A DNA stretch of 37,380 nt, taken from the NCBI RefSeq assembly GCF_000383795.1, contig NZ_KB912640.1, forward strand, positions 289,731-327,110, written 5' to 3'. Made by a program: the position numbers and the translations under genes. The DNA comes from Saccharomonospora saliphila YIM 90502. GTDB lineage: Bacteria; Actinomycetota; Actinomycetes; Mycobacteriales; Pseudonocardiaceae. The notes below the pieces were generated by a model. It did no database searches. It saw nothing but the letters and a program-made list of their open reading frames with translations, and was not told where the DNA came from. Positions 1-7,300 of this stretch are shown here, in pieces (position 1 is the first letter of the stretch; each line of letters opens with the position of its first letter).

Positions 1-381
1 CTGCGGGACCTGCTGCGCGCCCTGCGGGTGCTGAGCCTGCTGCGCGCCCTGCGGATACCCCGCCTGGTGAGCACGCGGGTCGTCCTGCGCGCCCGGTGCC
101 CCCGGGGAGCCCTGCGGCGTGGCGTACGGGTTGTACTCCGCTGCTGACTGGGCGCCCTGTGGACGCCCCTGTTCGGATGGCTGCTGTGCCGCCGGGTCGT
201 GCGCGGACGGCCGCGGGTCCCCTCCCGCACCGGAAGCCGACGCCTCGGCGCCGGAGGACTGCGCGGCCCGACCCGGAGCTGCCCACGGGCTCGGCTGCTC
301 ACGATCGGGCGCGTCGCCGGGCTCCGGTGTCCCGGATGGCTCACCGGGTCGGTTCTGAGCAGAAGGGTCGTAGTCGGTCAT
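1..381 (-). CDS. N-terminus of a probable HtrA/PepD-like S1C serine protease (partial)
   Basis: This is a 127-codon 5' fragment that runs off the left window edge. The ATG is the only plausible start, because the next upstream ATG meets a stop after two codons. The visible part starts MTDYDPSAQNRPGEPSG and is a disordered tail rich in Pro, Gln, Gly and Ala, with a short repeat of PQGAQQ near the window edge. No catalytic domain is visible. In mycobacteria and relatives the mprAB two-component genes sit next to pepD, an HtrA-like protease whose cytoplasmic N-terminus is similarly low in complexity. The protease call therefore rests on gene context and composition. It could instead be another membrane protein with a Pro/Gln-rich N-terminus. 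Direct repeats resembling a response-regulator site lie 30-55 bp upstream. Confidence 0.5.
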   Translation of the reverse strand, partial: MTDYDPSAQNRPGEPSGTPEPGDAPDREQPSPWAAPGRAAQSSGAEASASGAGGDPRPSAHDPAAQQPSEQGRPQGAQSAAEYNPYATPQGSPGAPGAQDDPRAHQAGYPQGAQQAQHPQGAQQVPQ

Positions 382-410
382 GACTTCATGATGCGCCGAT
401 CCCCTGAGAG

Positions 411-436
411 CACGCTGAACTCACGCTGTGGTCACG
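411..436 (-). promoter_or_regulatory. Direct-repeat array upstream of the protease-like gene (possible MprA-type operator)
   Basis: CACGCTG occurs at 411-417 and 422-428, and TCACG at 421-425 and 432-436, all in 11-bp phase. Sixteen bases at 421-436 match 1428-1443 at 15 positions. OmpR-family regulators bind direct repeats with about one helical turn of spacing, and such a regulator is encoded at 2976. Assigning the site to that protein is inference. Confidence 0.4.
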
Positions 437-526
437 ACGAGAGTTCGCGCCACGCGCCCCCGCCGACCGGGGGCTGCCGGACACAGCACGCCGGCGTGAC
501 GTAAGTCACGCATTGCCGGGTCCGGT

Positions 527-1318
527 TCACTCGTCCGAGCCGATCGGCCCCGGGGCGAGCACCAGCTCGCCGACGTGCGCGGAGAGCACCCGACGGGCCT
601 GGTCGCGGAGTCCGTCGTCGCTGACGAGGACGTCAGCCTCGGCCAGCGTGGCCACCGTGGCGAGACTGACGGCGTTGAACCGGGTGTGGTCGGCCAGCAC
701 CACGAGCCTGCGTCCGGCCTCGATGAGGGCGCGGTCCGCCTCACGCTCGCTGAGGTCCGGCACCGTGAAGCCGGGGCCCTCCGCCATGCCGTGCACGCCG
801 ACGAACACGAAATCGAGGTGCAGGCCCCGCAGGGTCTGCACGGCGACCGGGCCGACGAGGGCGTCCGACTGCGTCCGGATGCCCCCGGTGAGCACCACGT
901 CGCGGTCCTGACGGGGTGTTCCACCGAGAATGTCGGCCACCCGCAGCGAGTTGGTGACCACGGTGAGGTTCTCGACGTGACTCAGTGCCCGCGCCAGTGC
1001 GCGGGTCGCCGCGCTCCCGGACATGCCGATCGCGGACCCGGGCCGCACCCGCCGAGCGGCGGTGGCCGCGATCGACTGCAACCGCGTCCGGTGTCCCCTC
1101 GACGACTCGCCGGCCGCCGACCCGTCGAACCCCGGCAGGCGCACCGAGGTCGCGCCGCCGTAAACCTTTTCCACCAGGCCGCGTCCGGCGAGCGCGTCGA
1201 GGTCGCGCCGGATCGTCATGTCCGACACTCCGAGCCGGGAGACGAGTTCACTCACGCGGACCGCGCCGGTCCGTCTCGTCTCCTCGAGGATGACTTCTTG
1301 TCGTTGCCGCGCCAGCAC
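527..1318 (-). CDS. DeoR/GlpR-family transcriptional repressor
   Basis: This 263-residue protein has the full DeoR-family layout. An N-terminal winged HTH (about residues 5-58) carries the signature SDMTIRRDLDAL. The C-terminal sugar-phosphate sensor domain (about 75-255) has GMSGSAATRALARAL, TVVTNSL, LTGGIRTQSDALVGP and ADHTRFN. The start is GTG, with GGAG about 8 bases upstream. Members bind a phosphorylated sugar and repress a nearby catabolic operon, but no sugar operon is visible here, so the ligand and targets are unknown. It lies between the sensor kinase and the protease-like gene. Its upstream gap contains a copy of the repeat also found before the protease-like gene, which suggests shared control. 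Confidence 0.9.
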   Translation of the reverse strand: MLARQRQEVILEETRRTGAVRVSELVSRLGVSDMTIRRDLDALAGRGLVEKVYGGATSVRLPGFDGSAAGESSRGHRTRLQSIAATAARRVRPGSAIGMSGSAATRALARALSHVENLTVVTNSLRVADILGGTPRQDRDVVLTGGIRTQSDALVGPVAVQTLRGLHLDFVFVGVHGMAEGPGFTVPDLSEREADRALIEAGRRLVVLADHTRFNAVSLATVATLAEADVLVSDDGLRDQARRVLSAHVGELVLAPGPIGSDE

Positions 1319-1416
1319 CGTTCACTCCGTCCTGCGAGCACGCCCGACCACCACGAATTTTACGCGAATCGGCGCACGCTGGGTGGCCGCACCCACGCGG
1401 GGAGTGAGCGGCGGGG

Positions 1417-1449
1417 TCTCACTTCCGTCACGCCGTGGTCACGTCGCCG
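1417..1449 (-). promoter_or_regulatory. Second copy of the 11-bp-spaced TCACG direct repeat
   Basis: TCACG begins at 1428 and 1439, preceded by the related TCTCAC at 1417, again in 11-bp phase. The core at 1428-1443 differs from the site at 421-436 at one position only. It lies about 100 bp upstream of the DeoR-type gene and just beyond the 3' end of the sensor kinase gene. Regulatory function is inferred from the duplication. Confidence 0.4.
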
Positions 1450-1470
1450 CGCCCGGCACCCTCCACTCGG

Positions 1471-2979
1471 TCAGGAGGAGGCGGGTGTCCCGGCACCCGG
1501 GTCGCCGGGGATGCCGGGCAGGCGGATCGTCATCAGCGCGCCGCCCTCCGGCCGGTTGGTCGCGTAGACGGTGCCTCCGTGCCGCTCGGCGGCCTGCTTG
1601 ACGATCGCCAGACCCAGGCCCGATCCGGGTAGCGTGCGGGCCTCCGACGAGCGGTAGAATCGGTCGAAAACGCGGGGCAGGTCCTCGGGGGCCATCCCCG
1701 GGCCCGCGTCGGCGACCTCCACGACCGCCGTGCCGTCACCGAGCGGGCGCAGCGACACCCCCACCGTCGACCCGGCCGGAGAGAACTTGACCGCGTTGTC
1801 CAGCAGGTTCAACACGGCACGCTCCAAGGTGCTGGGGTCGCCGGTGAGCACCCAGGGGTTCAGGTCGGCGCGGAAGTCGACCTCGGCGGCGCGCCTGCGC
1901 GCGCGATCCAACGCGCGCTCGACGATCTCGACCAGATCGACCCGTTCGTCGGTGTCCTTCGGCGCGTCCTCGCGCGCGAGCTCCGACAGGTCGCCGATGA
2001 GCTGGGTGACCTCGTCGAGCTGGCCCCGGATGTCGGATTCGATGTCGGCACGGTCCCGCTCCGACAGCACGGGCGCGCCCTCCCGGTTGGCCGCGAGCAG
2101 CAGCTCCAGGTTGGTGCGCAACGACGTCAGCGGGGTACGCAGCTCGTGGCCCGCGTCGGCGACGAGCCTGCGCTGCCGCTCCTGCGATTCGGCCACGGCC
2201 GCGAGCATGGTGTTGAAGCTGTGGGTGAGCCGGGCCAGCTCGTCGTCCCCGCTGACGGGGATGGGGCGCAGGTCCATCGTCCGCGTCACGCGTTCGGTCG
2301 CCGAGGTGAGGTGTTCCACCGGACGCAGTCCCGCCCGCGCGACGGCGGTACCCGCCGCCGTCGCGACCAGGATGCCCGCGCCGCCGACGAACAGGAGGAC
2401 GAGCGCGAGCCGGCCCAGCGTGCGTTCCGTTGGCGCGAGCGACTGCGCCAGCACCATCGCCACGCCGTTGCCCGCGGGTAGGGCGATCACCCGCATGCCC
2501 GTGGACTCGTCGGTGCGCAGTGACGAGTTCTGCACGCCCCGCGCCACCGCGAGTTCACTCCCGCCCCACGGCGGCGGGTTGCCCGCCCTCGGATACACCA
2601 GGTCACCGCTCGCGGTGAGCAGGCCGACCTGGATGTCACTGCTGACGAGGAAGGCACCGGGGATCGACTCGACCCGCGACTCCACGGTCGGGCTGCGCAC
2701 AGCCGCCTCGGCGCGGTCGGTCAGGTTCTCGTCGAACGACTGGTACAGGTTGTCCCGCACGGTGAAATAGGCACCGAACGAGACCAGCGCGACCGTGCAG
2801 CCGACACAGAGCGCCACGAGCAGCATCACCCGCGTGCGCAGTGAGAACCGTCGCGCGCGCCCGGCGGTACCGGGGGCCGTGCCGCTCGGCGCCCCGGTGT
2901 CCGGCCCGGCGGTGCCGTTCCCGGCGGTAGCGCGTCCGGGGACGTCCTGTCCGGTGCCGGGCTCGGGTGTGTGGCTCAC
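1471..2979 (-). CDS. mprB: Sensor histidine kinase, MprB-like
   Basis: This 502-residue membrane kinase begins with a Pro/Gly/Thr-rich cytoplasmic tail of about 45 residues. It then has a transmembrane helix (about 51-74), an extracytoplasmic sensor loop (75-189), a second helix (190-214) and a HAMP segment. The HisKA motif [14 protein letters not shown] places the phospho-acceptor at about His278. The HATPase domain has N, G1 and G2 motifs ([26 protein letters not shown]). MprB homologues sense envelope stress and phosphorylate MprA. The gene overlaps the upstream regulator gene by 4 bp (ATGA), so the two are translationally coupled. Its length matches the family. The symbol reflects similarity in architecture and context, not proven orthology. 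Confidence 0.88.
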   Translation of the reverse strand: MSHTPEPGTGQDVPGRATAGNGTAGPDTGAPSGTAPGTAGRARRFSLRTRVMLLVALCVGCTVALVSFGAYFTVRDNLYQSFDENLTDRAEAAVRSPTVESRVESIPGAFLVSSDIQVGLLTASGDLVYPRAGNPPPWGGSELAVARGVQNSSLRTDESTGMRVIALPAGNGVAMVLAQSLAPTERTLGRLALVLLFVGGAGILVATAAGTAVARAGLRPVEHLTSATERVTRTMDLRPIPVSGDDELARLTHSFNTMLAAVAESQERQRRLVADAGHELRTPLTSLRTNLELLLAANREGAPVLSERDRADIESDIRGQLDEVTQLIGDLSELAREDAPKDTDERVDLVEIVERALDRARRRAAEVDFRADLNPWVLTGDPSTLERAVLNLLDNAVKFSPAGSTVGVSLRPLGDGTAVVEVADAGPGMAPEDLPRVFDRFYRSSEARTLPGSGLGLAIVKQAAERHGGTVYATNRPEGGALMTIRLPGIPGDPGAGTPASS

Positions 2980-3665
2980 GGAGGCGTCTCCCGCAGCACG
3001 TAGCCGACGCCGCGCACCGTGTGGATCAGCCGGGGCTCACCGTCGGCCTCGGTCTTGCGCCGCAGGTATCCCACGTAGACCTCCAGCGCGTTGCCCGAGG
3101 TCGGGAAGTCGTACCCCCACACCTCCTCCAGGATGCGGGTGCGCGTGAGGACATGCTTCGGGTACGTGAGGAACAGTTCGAGCAGGGAGAACTCGGTCCG
3201 GGTGAGGCTGATCGAGCGTTGCCCCCGCGTCACTTCGCGGGTCTCCGGGTCGAGGGTGAGGTCGGCGAAGGAGAGTACCTCCGAGCGGCCCTCGCCCCTT
3301 TCACCACCGGTGCGGCGCAGCAGCGCACGCAGGCGCGCGAGGAGTTCCTCGAGCGCGAACGGCTTGGGCAGGTAGTCGTCGGCGCCCGCGTCCAGCCCGG
3401 ACACCCGGTCGGACACGGCATCCCGCGCGGTGAGCACGAGGATCGGCAGGTCGTCGCCGATGCCACGGAGCCTGCGGGCGACCTCGAGCCCGTCGAGGCG
3501 GGGCATCATCACGTCGAGCACGAGGGCGTCGGGCCGGTGGGCGGCGACCTTCTCCAGGGCCTCAGCGCCGTCACCGGCCAGGTCGACCTCGTAGCCGTTG
3601 AACGCGAGCGACCGTCGCAGCGACTCCCGGACGGCCCGGTCGTCGTCGACAACGAGTATGCGCAT
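2976..3665 (-). CDS. mprA: OmpR/PhoB-family response regulator, MprA-like
   Basis: This 229-residue regulator has a receiver domain (about 1-115) with the acidic pair DDD at 7-9, the phospho-acceptor Asp51 in LVLDVMMP, and Thr and Lys in LTAR and YLPKPF. A winged-helix OmpR_C domain follows (about 135-226), containing [12 protein letters not shown] and VYVGYLRRK. It is the cognate partner of the overlapping kinase gene. In actinobacteria this pair controls envelope-stress genes including pepD. The repeats at 411-436 and 1417-1449 are candidate binding sites. No matching repeat is visible directly upstream of this gene, so autoregulation is not supported by sequence. Confidence 0.9.
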   Translation of the reverse strand: MRILVVDDDRAVRESLRRSLAFNGYEVDLAGDGAEALEKVAAHRPDALVLDVMMPRLDGLEVARRLRGIGDDLPILVLTARDAVSDRVSGLDAGADDYLPKPFALEELLARLRALLRRTGGERGEGRSEVLSFADLTLDPETREVTRGQRSISLTRTEFSLLELFLTYPKHVLTRTRILEEVWGYDFPTSGNALEVYVGYLRRKTEADGEPRLIHTVRGVGYVLRETPP

Positions 3666-3725
3666 GGCACCAGTCTGACCCCTGTGGCTGAGAAGCTCCT
3701 GAACACGCCGCCACAGGCGGGTGCG

Positions 3726-4376
3726 TCAGCTCACCAGGCCTCCCCGGTAGGCCAGCAGCGCCGCCTGCACGCGGTTCGCGGCGCCGATCTTGGACAGTAC
3801 GGCGGAAACGTAGCCCTTGACCGTGGCCTCCGACAGGTGCAGGTGCCCACCGATCTCCGCGTTGGACAGGCCCTGGCCGATCAGCGTCACCACTTCGCGT
3901 TCGCGTTCGGAGAGGGAGGACAGCATCTCGCGGGCGGGTGCGGCGGCACGCTGCTCGTGGCGGCGCGCGTTCACCATCCGCGCCGCCACGCTCGGGTCGA
4001 GCACCGCGCCACCGCGCGCCAGGTCGCGGATCGCCCGGATGAGCACGGCAGGCTCGATGTCCTTCAGCAGGAAGCCGTTGGCCCCGAACCGCAACGCCAG
4101 GCTGACGTACTCGTCGATGTCGAAGGTGGTCAGCATCGCCACTTTCGGCGGGTTCTGCAGACCCTGGATGGCACGAAGGGCGCGGATGCCGTCGTCCGGC
4201 GTCCGCATCCTGATGTCCAACAGTGCGACGTCCGGGTGAAACCGCCGGGCCGCCTCCAGTGCCGTACGCCCATCGGCCGCCTCGCCGACGACCTCGATGT
4301 CCGGCGCCGGGGCCACCATCGCACGCAGCCCGGACCGCACGAGCTCTTCGTCGTCAGCGAAAATCACTTTCAGCAC
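3726..4376 (-). CDS. NarL/FixJ-family (LuxR-type) response regulator
   Basis: This 216-residue protein starts at a GTG preceded by GGAGG with 5 bases of spacing. A longer in-frame ATG start 45 bases upstream would add an Arg/Pro-rich tail and remove that ribosome site, so I rejected it. The receiver domain begins LKVIFADDEELVRSGL and has the phospho-acceptor Asp54 in ALLDIRM. The C-terminal LuxR HTH (about 150-210) contains LSEREREVVTLIGQGLSNAEI. NarL-type regulators are usually encoded beside a HisKA_3 kinase. None is present here, so this is an orphan, or its partner lay beyond the tRNA and was displaced by the element. Confidence 0.9.
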   Translation of the reverse strand: MLKVIFADDEELVRSGLRAMVAPAPDIEVVGEAADGRTALEAARRFHPDVALLDIRMRTPDDGIRALRAIQGLQNPPKVAMLTTFDIDEYVSLALRFGANGFLLKDIEPAVLIRAIRDLARGGAVLDPSVAARMVNARRHEQRAAAPAREMLSSLSEREREVVTLIGQGLSNAEIGGHLHLSEATVKGYVSAVLSKIGAANRVQAALLAYRGGLVS

Positions 4377-4424
4377 GAGCGCCTCCGGCGGCCGACGGAA
4401 GCGGGTTCCCCGCCTCCGCATCAG

Positions 4425-4444
4425 GTTAGTTACTGTTAGGTAGT
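4425..4444. repeat. Two tandem 10-mers, GTTAGTTACT and GTTAGGTAGT
   Basis: Two imperfect 10-bp tandem units lie between the NarL-type gene (leftward) and a short rightward ORF at 4457. This is an AT-richer patch in GC-rich DNA. It could be an operator for a TetR- or MarR-type regulator, or part of a promoter. No further support is visible. Confidence 0.3.
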
Positions 4445-4456
4445 GGAGGTATTACA

Positions 4457-4513
4457 ATGAGCGACCCGCACTCCAGTCAAGGCCCGTTCGGGCACGCTGA
4501 GCCGACGCGCTAA
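4457..4513 (+). CDS. Possible 18-residue ORF with a strong ribosome site
   Basis: An ATG preceded by TGGAGG (8-9 bases upstream) opens an 18-codon frame (MSDPHSSQGPFGHAEPTR) ending in TAA, about 30 bp before the tRNA. The ribosome site is better than that of most genes here. It could be a short leader, or the surviving start of a gene lost from the backbone. No family is recognisable, and chance cannot be excluded for so short a frame. Confidence 0.3.
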   Translation: MSDPHSSQGPFGHAEPTR

Positions 4514-6524
4514 GGTGTGAGGCGGAGTCGAGGAACTCGACTGCCCTCGTAGCTCAGGGGACAGAGCACCGCTCTCCTAAAGCGGGTGTCGCAGGTTCGA
4601 ATCCTGCCGGGGGCACGTACAGCATCTACACTCCCCGCGCCTGCTGGCTGAGCAGGCGTGTTGTGTGTAGATGGCATGGTTTGAGTGATCCTTTCTGCCG
4701 CGTGGGCGATGTGGGGTAGGTCGTCGGCGGGCAGCTTGATCGTGATGGTCACCTCGTCGCTGTCGCCGTTGAGCGCCACCGTGAGTTGGGTGGTCTCGAA
4801 CAGCCGCCGCAACAGCGCTTCGGGGGCGTGGGCGAGGTTCAGCGCCAGGTACGGCAGGTGATCGAGTAGCGCGGTGTCGTCGATGCCGGGTTTGATGGAC
4901 TCGGCCTGGTCGGCGGCGTCCAGCTCGGCAATAGCGGCCAATGTAGCGTTCTTCTGGGCTTCGAGATCGTTGTAGCTGCCGCGCAGGCCCTTGGTGAACG
5001 GGTCGTCGGGGTCGCCGTCGGCGGCTTGCCGCAGGATCGAGTCCTGCCGTCGGGCGATGTCGGCGAGCACCCGTTGCAGCCGTTCCCGCTCGGCGTGCCG
5101 CTGCTGGGCTTCGCGGTCATCGACGCTGTCCAGCTCGGCGGCCAGCAGCTCGCGCCGCTGCTGGCCGAATACCCGGTCGGCGAAGAACCGCGACACGGCA
5201 TCCAAGATCGCGTCTTCGCGGAGGTAGACGGTCTTGGGATGGCCTGCGTCCGTGTCCGGGCGACCTCGGTTGTTGTTCCTCGGCCAGCACATGTAGTAGG
5301 CGCTGTTGCGGCGTTGGTTGCCGAACATTCGCCGCCCGCAGGCACACAGCACCATGCCGCGCAGCAGATAGCTCCGCCGTGTAGCCGGGTGGGCGTTCTT
5401 GTCCCCGCCCGCCCGAGAGCCGCGCTTGGCTTGCCGCTGCGCGGTCATCTCATCGAACATCCACTTCGGGATCAGCGGCTCGTGGGTCGGCTCCGGCGAC
5501 CACACCCACTTGACCGGATCGTTGACCTTGCCGTGCCGCGAGCGGGAAGCGCGCCGGTTGAACACCTGATACCCGGTGTACTTGGGGTTCTTCAGGATCT
5601 CGTAGACGCTGGTCTTGCCCCACGCACCCCGCGCTCGCGTCTTGCCCGGCGGCTCCGGCGGTGGGTACTTGACCGGATCGGCGTTGAGCCGTTCGGCGAT
5701 GGTGTCGTAGCCCAATCCCTCGTGGTAGCGCCACTTCGCGATCTGCGCGACGGTCTCCGCTCGCACTCCGTCAGGCTCCAAGCGGCTCTTGGTGTGCCCG
5801 CGTGCGGCCTTGGTCGGATTGGGGTGCCGGTAGGTCTTGGCCTTGTACCCATAGGCGGGTTTGCCGATGTTGTAGCCCTCCCGGACGTGGGTGCACAGCC
5901 CGCCCCACGATGTTCGAGGGTGTTGAGGACTTCGTACTCGGCCACGGACTGGTTGATGCGGCGCTGCAACACCCGCTGCGCCCGACTCCCGCTCACGGTG
6001 ATCGGCTCGTTCGAGGCGAACAGCGGCGTCTCAGCCTTCTCTAGCTCCCGCTCGACCGACAGCCCCTCGTAGGCGCGGCGGGCCACACGGGAGATGGACT
6101 CGCAGATCACCACATCGAACCGGCGGCCGGGATGCGCGGCCTCGGCCAGCAGATCAGCGATACCGCCGTCGCGGGCGATGGGGATGTCGAACCGTTCGTA
6201 GTTCTCCCCGTGCCCGCGTGCGTCCAGTTCCATGCGGCCGGATTCCACATCGTAGAAGTGCGCCACGATCACCCACGACTCGGGAATCGCGGTCTTGCAG
6301 TTGCCCAACTGCCGCTGCAACGACTGACGCGGGTCTTGCTGGTCCTCAGTAGAGGTTCGGCCGATGAACGCTACGCGCACCTCGTCCCGCAGCAGAGCGG
6401 TGGGCATTCCCAGCGGCGAGACCGCATAGTCCGACAACCCGGACGGTCCCGACTCCGGCGCGGCCCGTCGGGTCAGCGCCGGAGCGGGGGGGGGATTCGC
6501 CACGGGTTCCTCCGAGGTCGTCAT
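4510..6524 (-). pseudogene. Large serine recombinase, split by a one-base frameshift and overlapping tRNA-Arg
   Basis: The 5' part (from 6524) encodes the resolvase-type catalytic domain with the nucleophile Ser in VAFIGRTSTEDQ (about Ser58), then DVESGR and SRVARR. Near 5911-5916 the frame is lost: the family continuation WGGLCTHVREGYNIGKPAYG is in the next frame, as if one base after GAACA were deleted. The 3' part encodes the Recombinase domain (YEILKNPKYTGYQVFNRR), a zinc ribbon (CACGRR...YYMC), a coiled coil and a variable tail. Its last 36 or so codons are antisense to tRNA-Arg and end at 4510, inside backbone DNA. Intact, it would be about 670 residues and catalyse integration and excision. 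The frameshift could be a sequencing error, but as given the catalytic and DNA-binding parts are separated. Confidence 0.85.
4543..4615 (+). tRNA. tRNA-Arg (anticodon CCT)
   Basis: A 73-nt cloverleaf. The acceptor stem GCCCTCG pairs with CGGGGGC (one T-G pair) and is followed by discriminator A. The D arm is GCTC..GAGC, and the anticodon stem CCGCT/AGCGG encloses loop CTCCTAA, giving anticodon CCT. The T arm is GCAGG TTCGAAT CCTGC. CCA is not encoded. It sits at the junction of backbone-like genes (left) and accessory DNA (right), and is the likely integration site of the element whose recombinase gene crosses it on the opposite strand. Confidence 0.95.
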
Positions 6525-6856
6525 GCGGCTTCACCGTCCTCAGTAGACTCATCGCGGGATTGCTGTTCGGCGGCCCAGTGCAAGAGATCGCGGATCACGG
6601 CGGCCAGCTCACCACGCAGTCGCTCACCCTCAGTGCCGCCAACCCGGTTGATATGCCCGGAGAATCGGCGGGCACCACCGCGTTTCTGCTTCTGATCATA
6701 CCACCAAACGTCCTGGTCAGGGGCACTTTTCGGCAGGTTTTCTACATCGTCATCTGGTGCTTTTCGGGGCAGCGGGACCACCACGCGGTCGTGGTCGTCA
6801 CCGCTGCCGGTCGGGTTGTGGTCGGGCTCGTTCGGGGTGTTCCACTGGGGGCACAT
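6521..6856 (-). CDS. Small hypothetical protein upstream of the recombinase
   Basis: A 111-residue acidic protein with no recognised family. Its stop overlaps the recombinase start by 4 bp (ATGA), so it is the first gene of a two-gene unit. The N-terminus is rich in Asn, Asp and Pro. The middle has an aromatic patch (QDVWWYDQKQKRGG), and the C-terminal half (about 75-100) is predicted helical (GERLRGELAAVIRDLLHWAAE). Position and coupling suggest an element accessory factor, for example a recombination directionality or DNA-binding helper, but no HTH can be pointed to. Function is unassigned. Confidence 0.6.
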   Translation of the reverse strand: MCPQWNTPNEPDHNPTGSGDDHDRVVVPLPRKAPDDDVENLPKSAPDQDVWWYDQKQKRGGARRFSGHINRVGGTEGERLRGELAAVIRDLLHWAAEQQSRDESTEDGEAA

Positions 6857-7300
6857 AGCGCACCTCCGGTGCCCGCGAGCCCGCGTTCGCGCGGGAGGTC
6901 GCGGGCGCTGGTCGGCAGCATGGGCAACCGTCTACGCAGCGGACACGCACCAGCCCGGATCACCCGCACCCGTACCGGTTCGGCTTGATGGGGGGCGGGC
7001 ACGCGCCATGACGCGCGCTGGCATGGGCTGGCGGTGTCGGGCTGTTGCGGGCCGGTGGGCTTCGACTACCCGACTGCACTCGGGCACCCGTCGGGGCCAG
7101 CGCTCACCGGCCAGGCGTTCCGGATTCTCACCGCCCGGAGACCTTCGCGAGACCACCGCCGAGACCGAGCGAGACCGGTGTCTCGTCTCGGGATTCGCGG
7201 TCTCGGTGTCTCGCCGAGGAGTCTCGGCGCGTCTCGCCGTGACGCGACACGCGTGGGCGGGTCGACACGAGAACCCGGAAGATCGTGGGCGGACACAGAT
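6857..7300. other. Non-coding interval containing a GAGAC/GTCTC array
   Basis: No convincing gene lies in these 444 bp. Short frames on both strands lack ribosome sites and family features. Part of the interval is the promoter region of the 6521-6856 gene. The rest lies downstream of the Replic_Relax gene and contains the dense pentamer array at 7138-7235. It is a candidate cis-acting site for replication or transfer of the element. Confidence 0.5.
7138..7235. repeat. Convergent array: four GAGAC then six GTCTC
   Basis: GAGAC starts at 7138, 7149, 7161 and 7171. GTCTC, its reverse complement, starts at 7180, 7185, 7200, 7208, 7221 and 7231. Orientation flips once, at about 7177, making a large imperfect palindrome centred on CGAGACCGGTGTCTCG. 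Spacings on the left are 11, 12 and 10 bp, close to a helical turn. Ten copies in 98 bp is far above chance. It resembles iterons or an oriT/clt-type protein-binding site. Confidence 0.6.

Noticed and set aside
575-4439. Long plus-strand frames at 575-1567, 1730-2770 and 2967-4439
   Set aside because: They are antisense shadows of the DeoR, kinase and response-regulator genes, with Arg/Pro/Ser-rich composition typical of high-GC DNA and no motifs.
5026-6072. Plus-strand frame of 348 codons over the recombinase
   Set aside because: Antisense shadow of the recombinase gene, which has clear family motifs.
7138-7235. CRISPR array
   Set aside because: The repeated unit is only 5-6 bp, spacing is irregular, orientation switches, and there are no cas genes.
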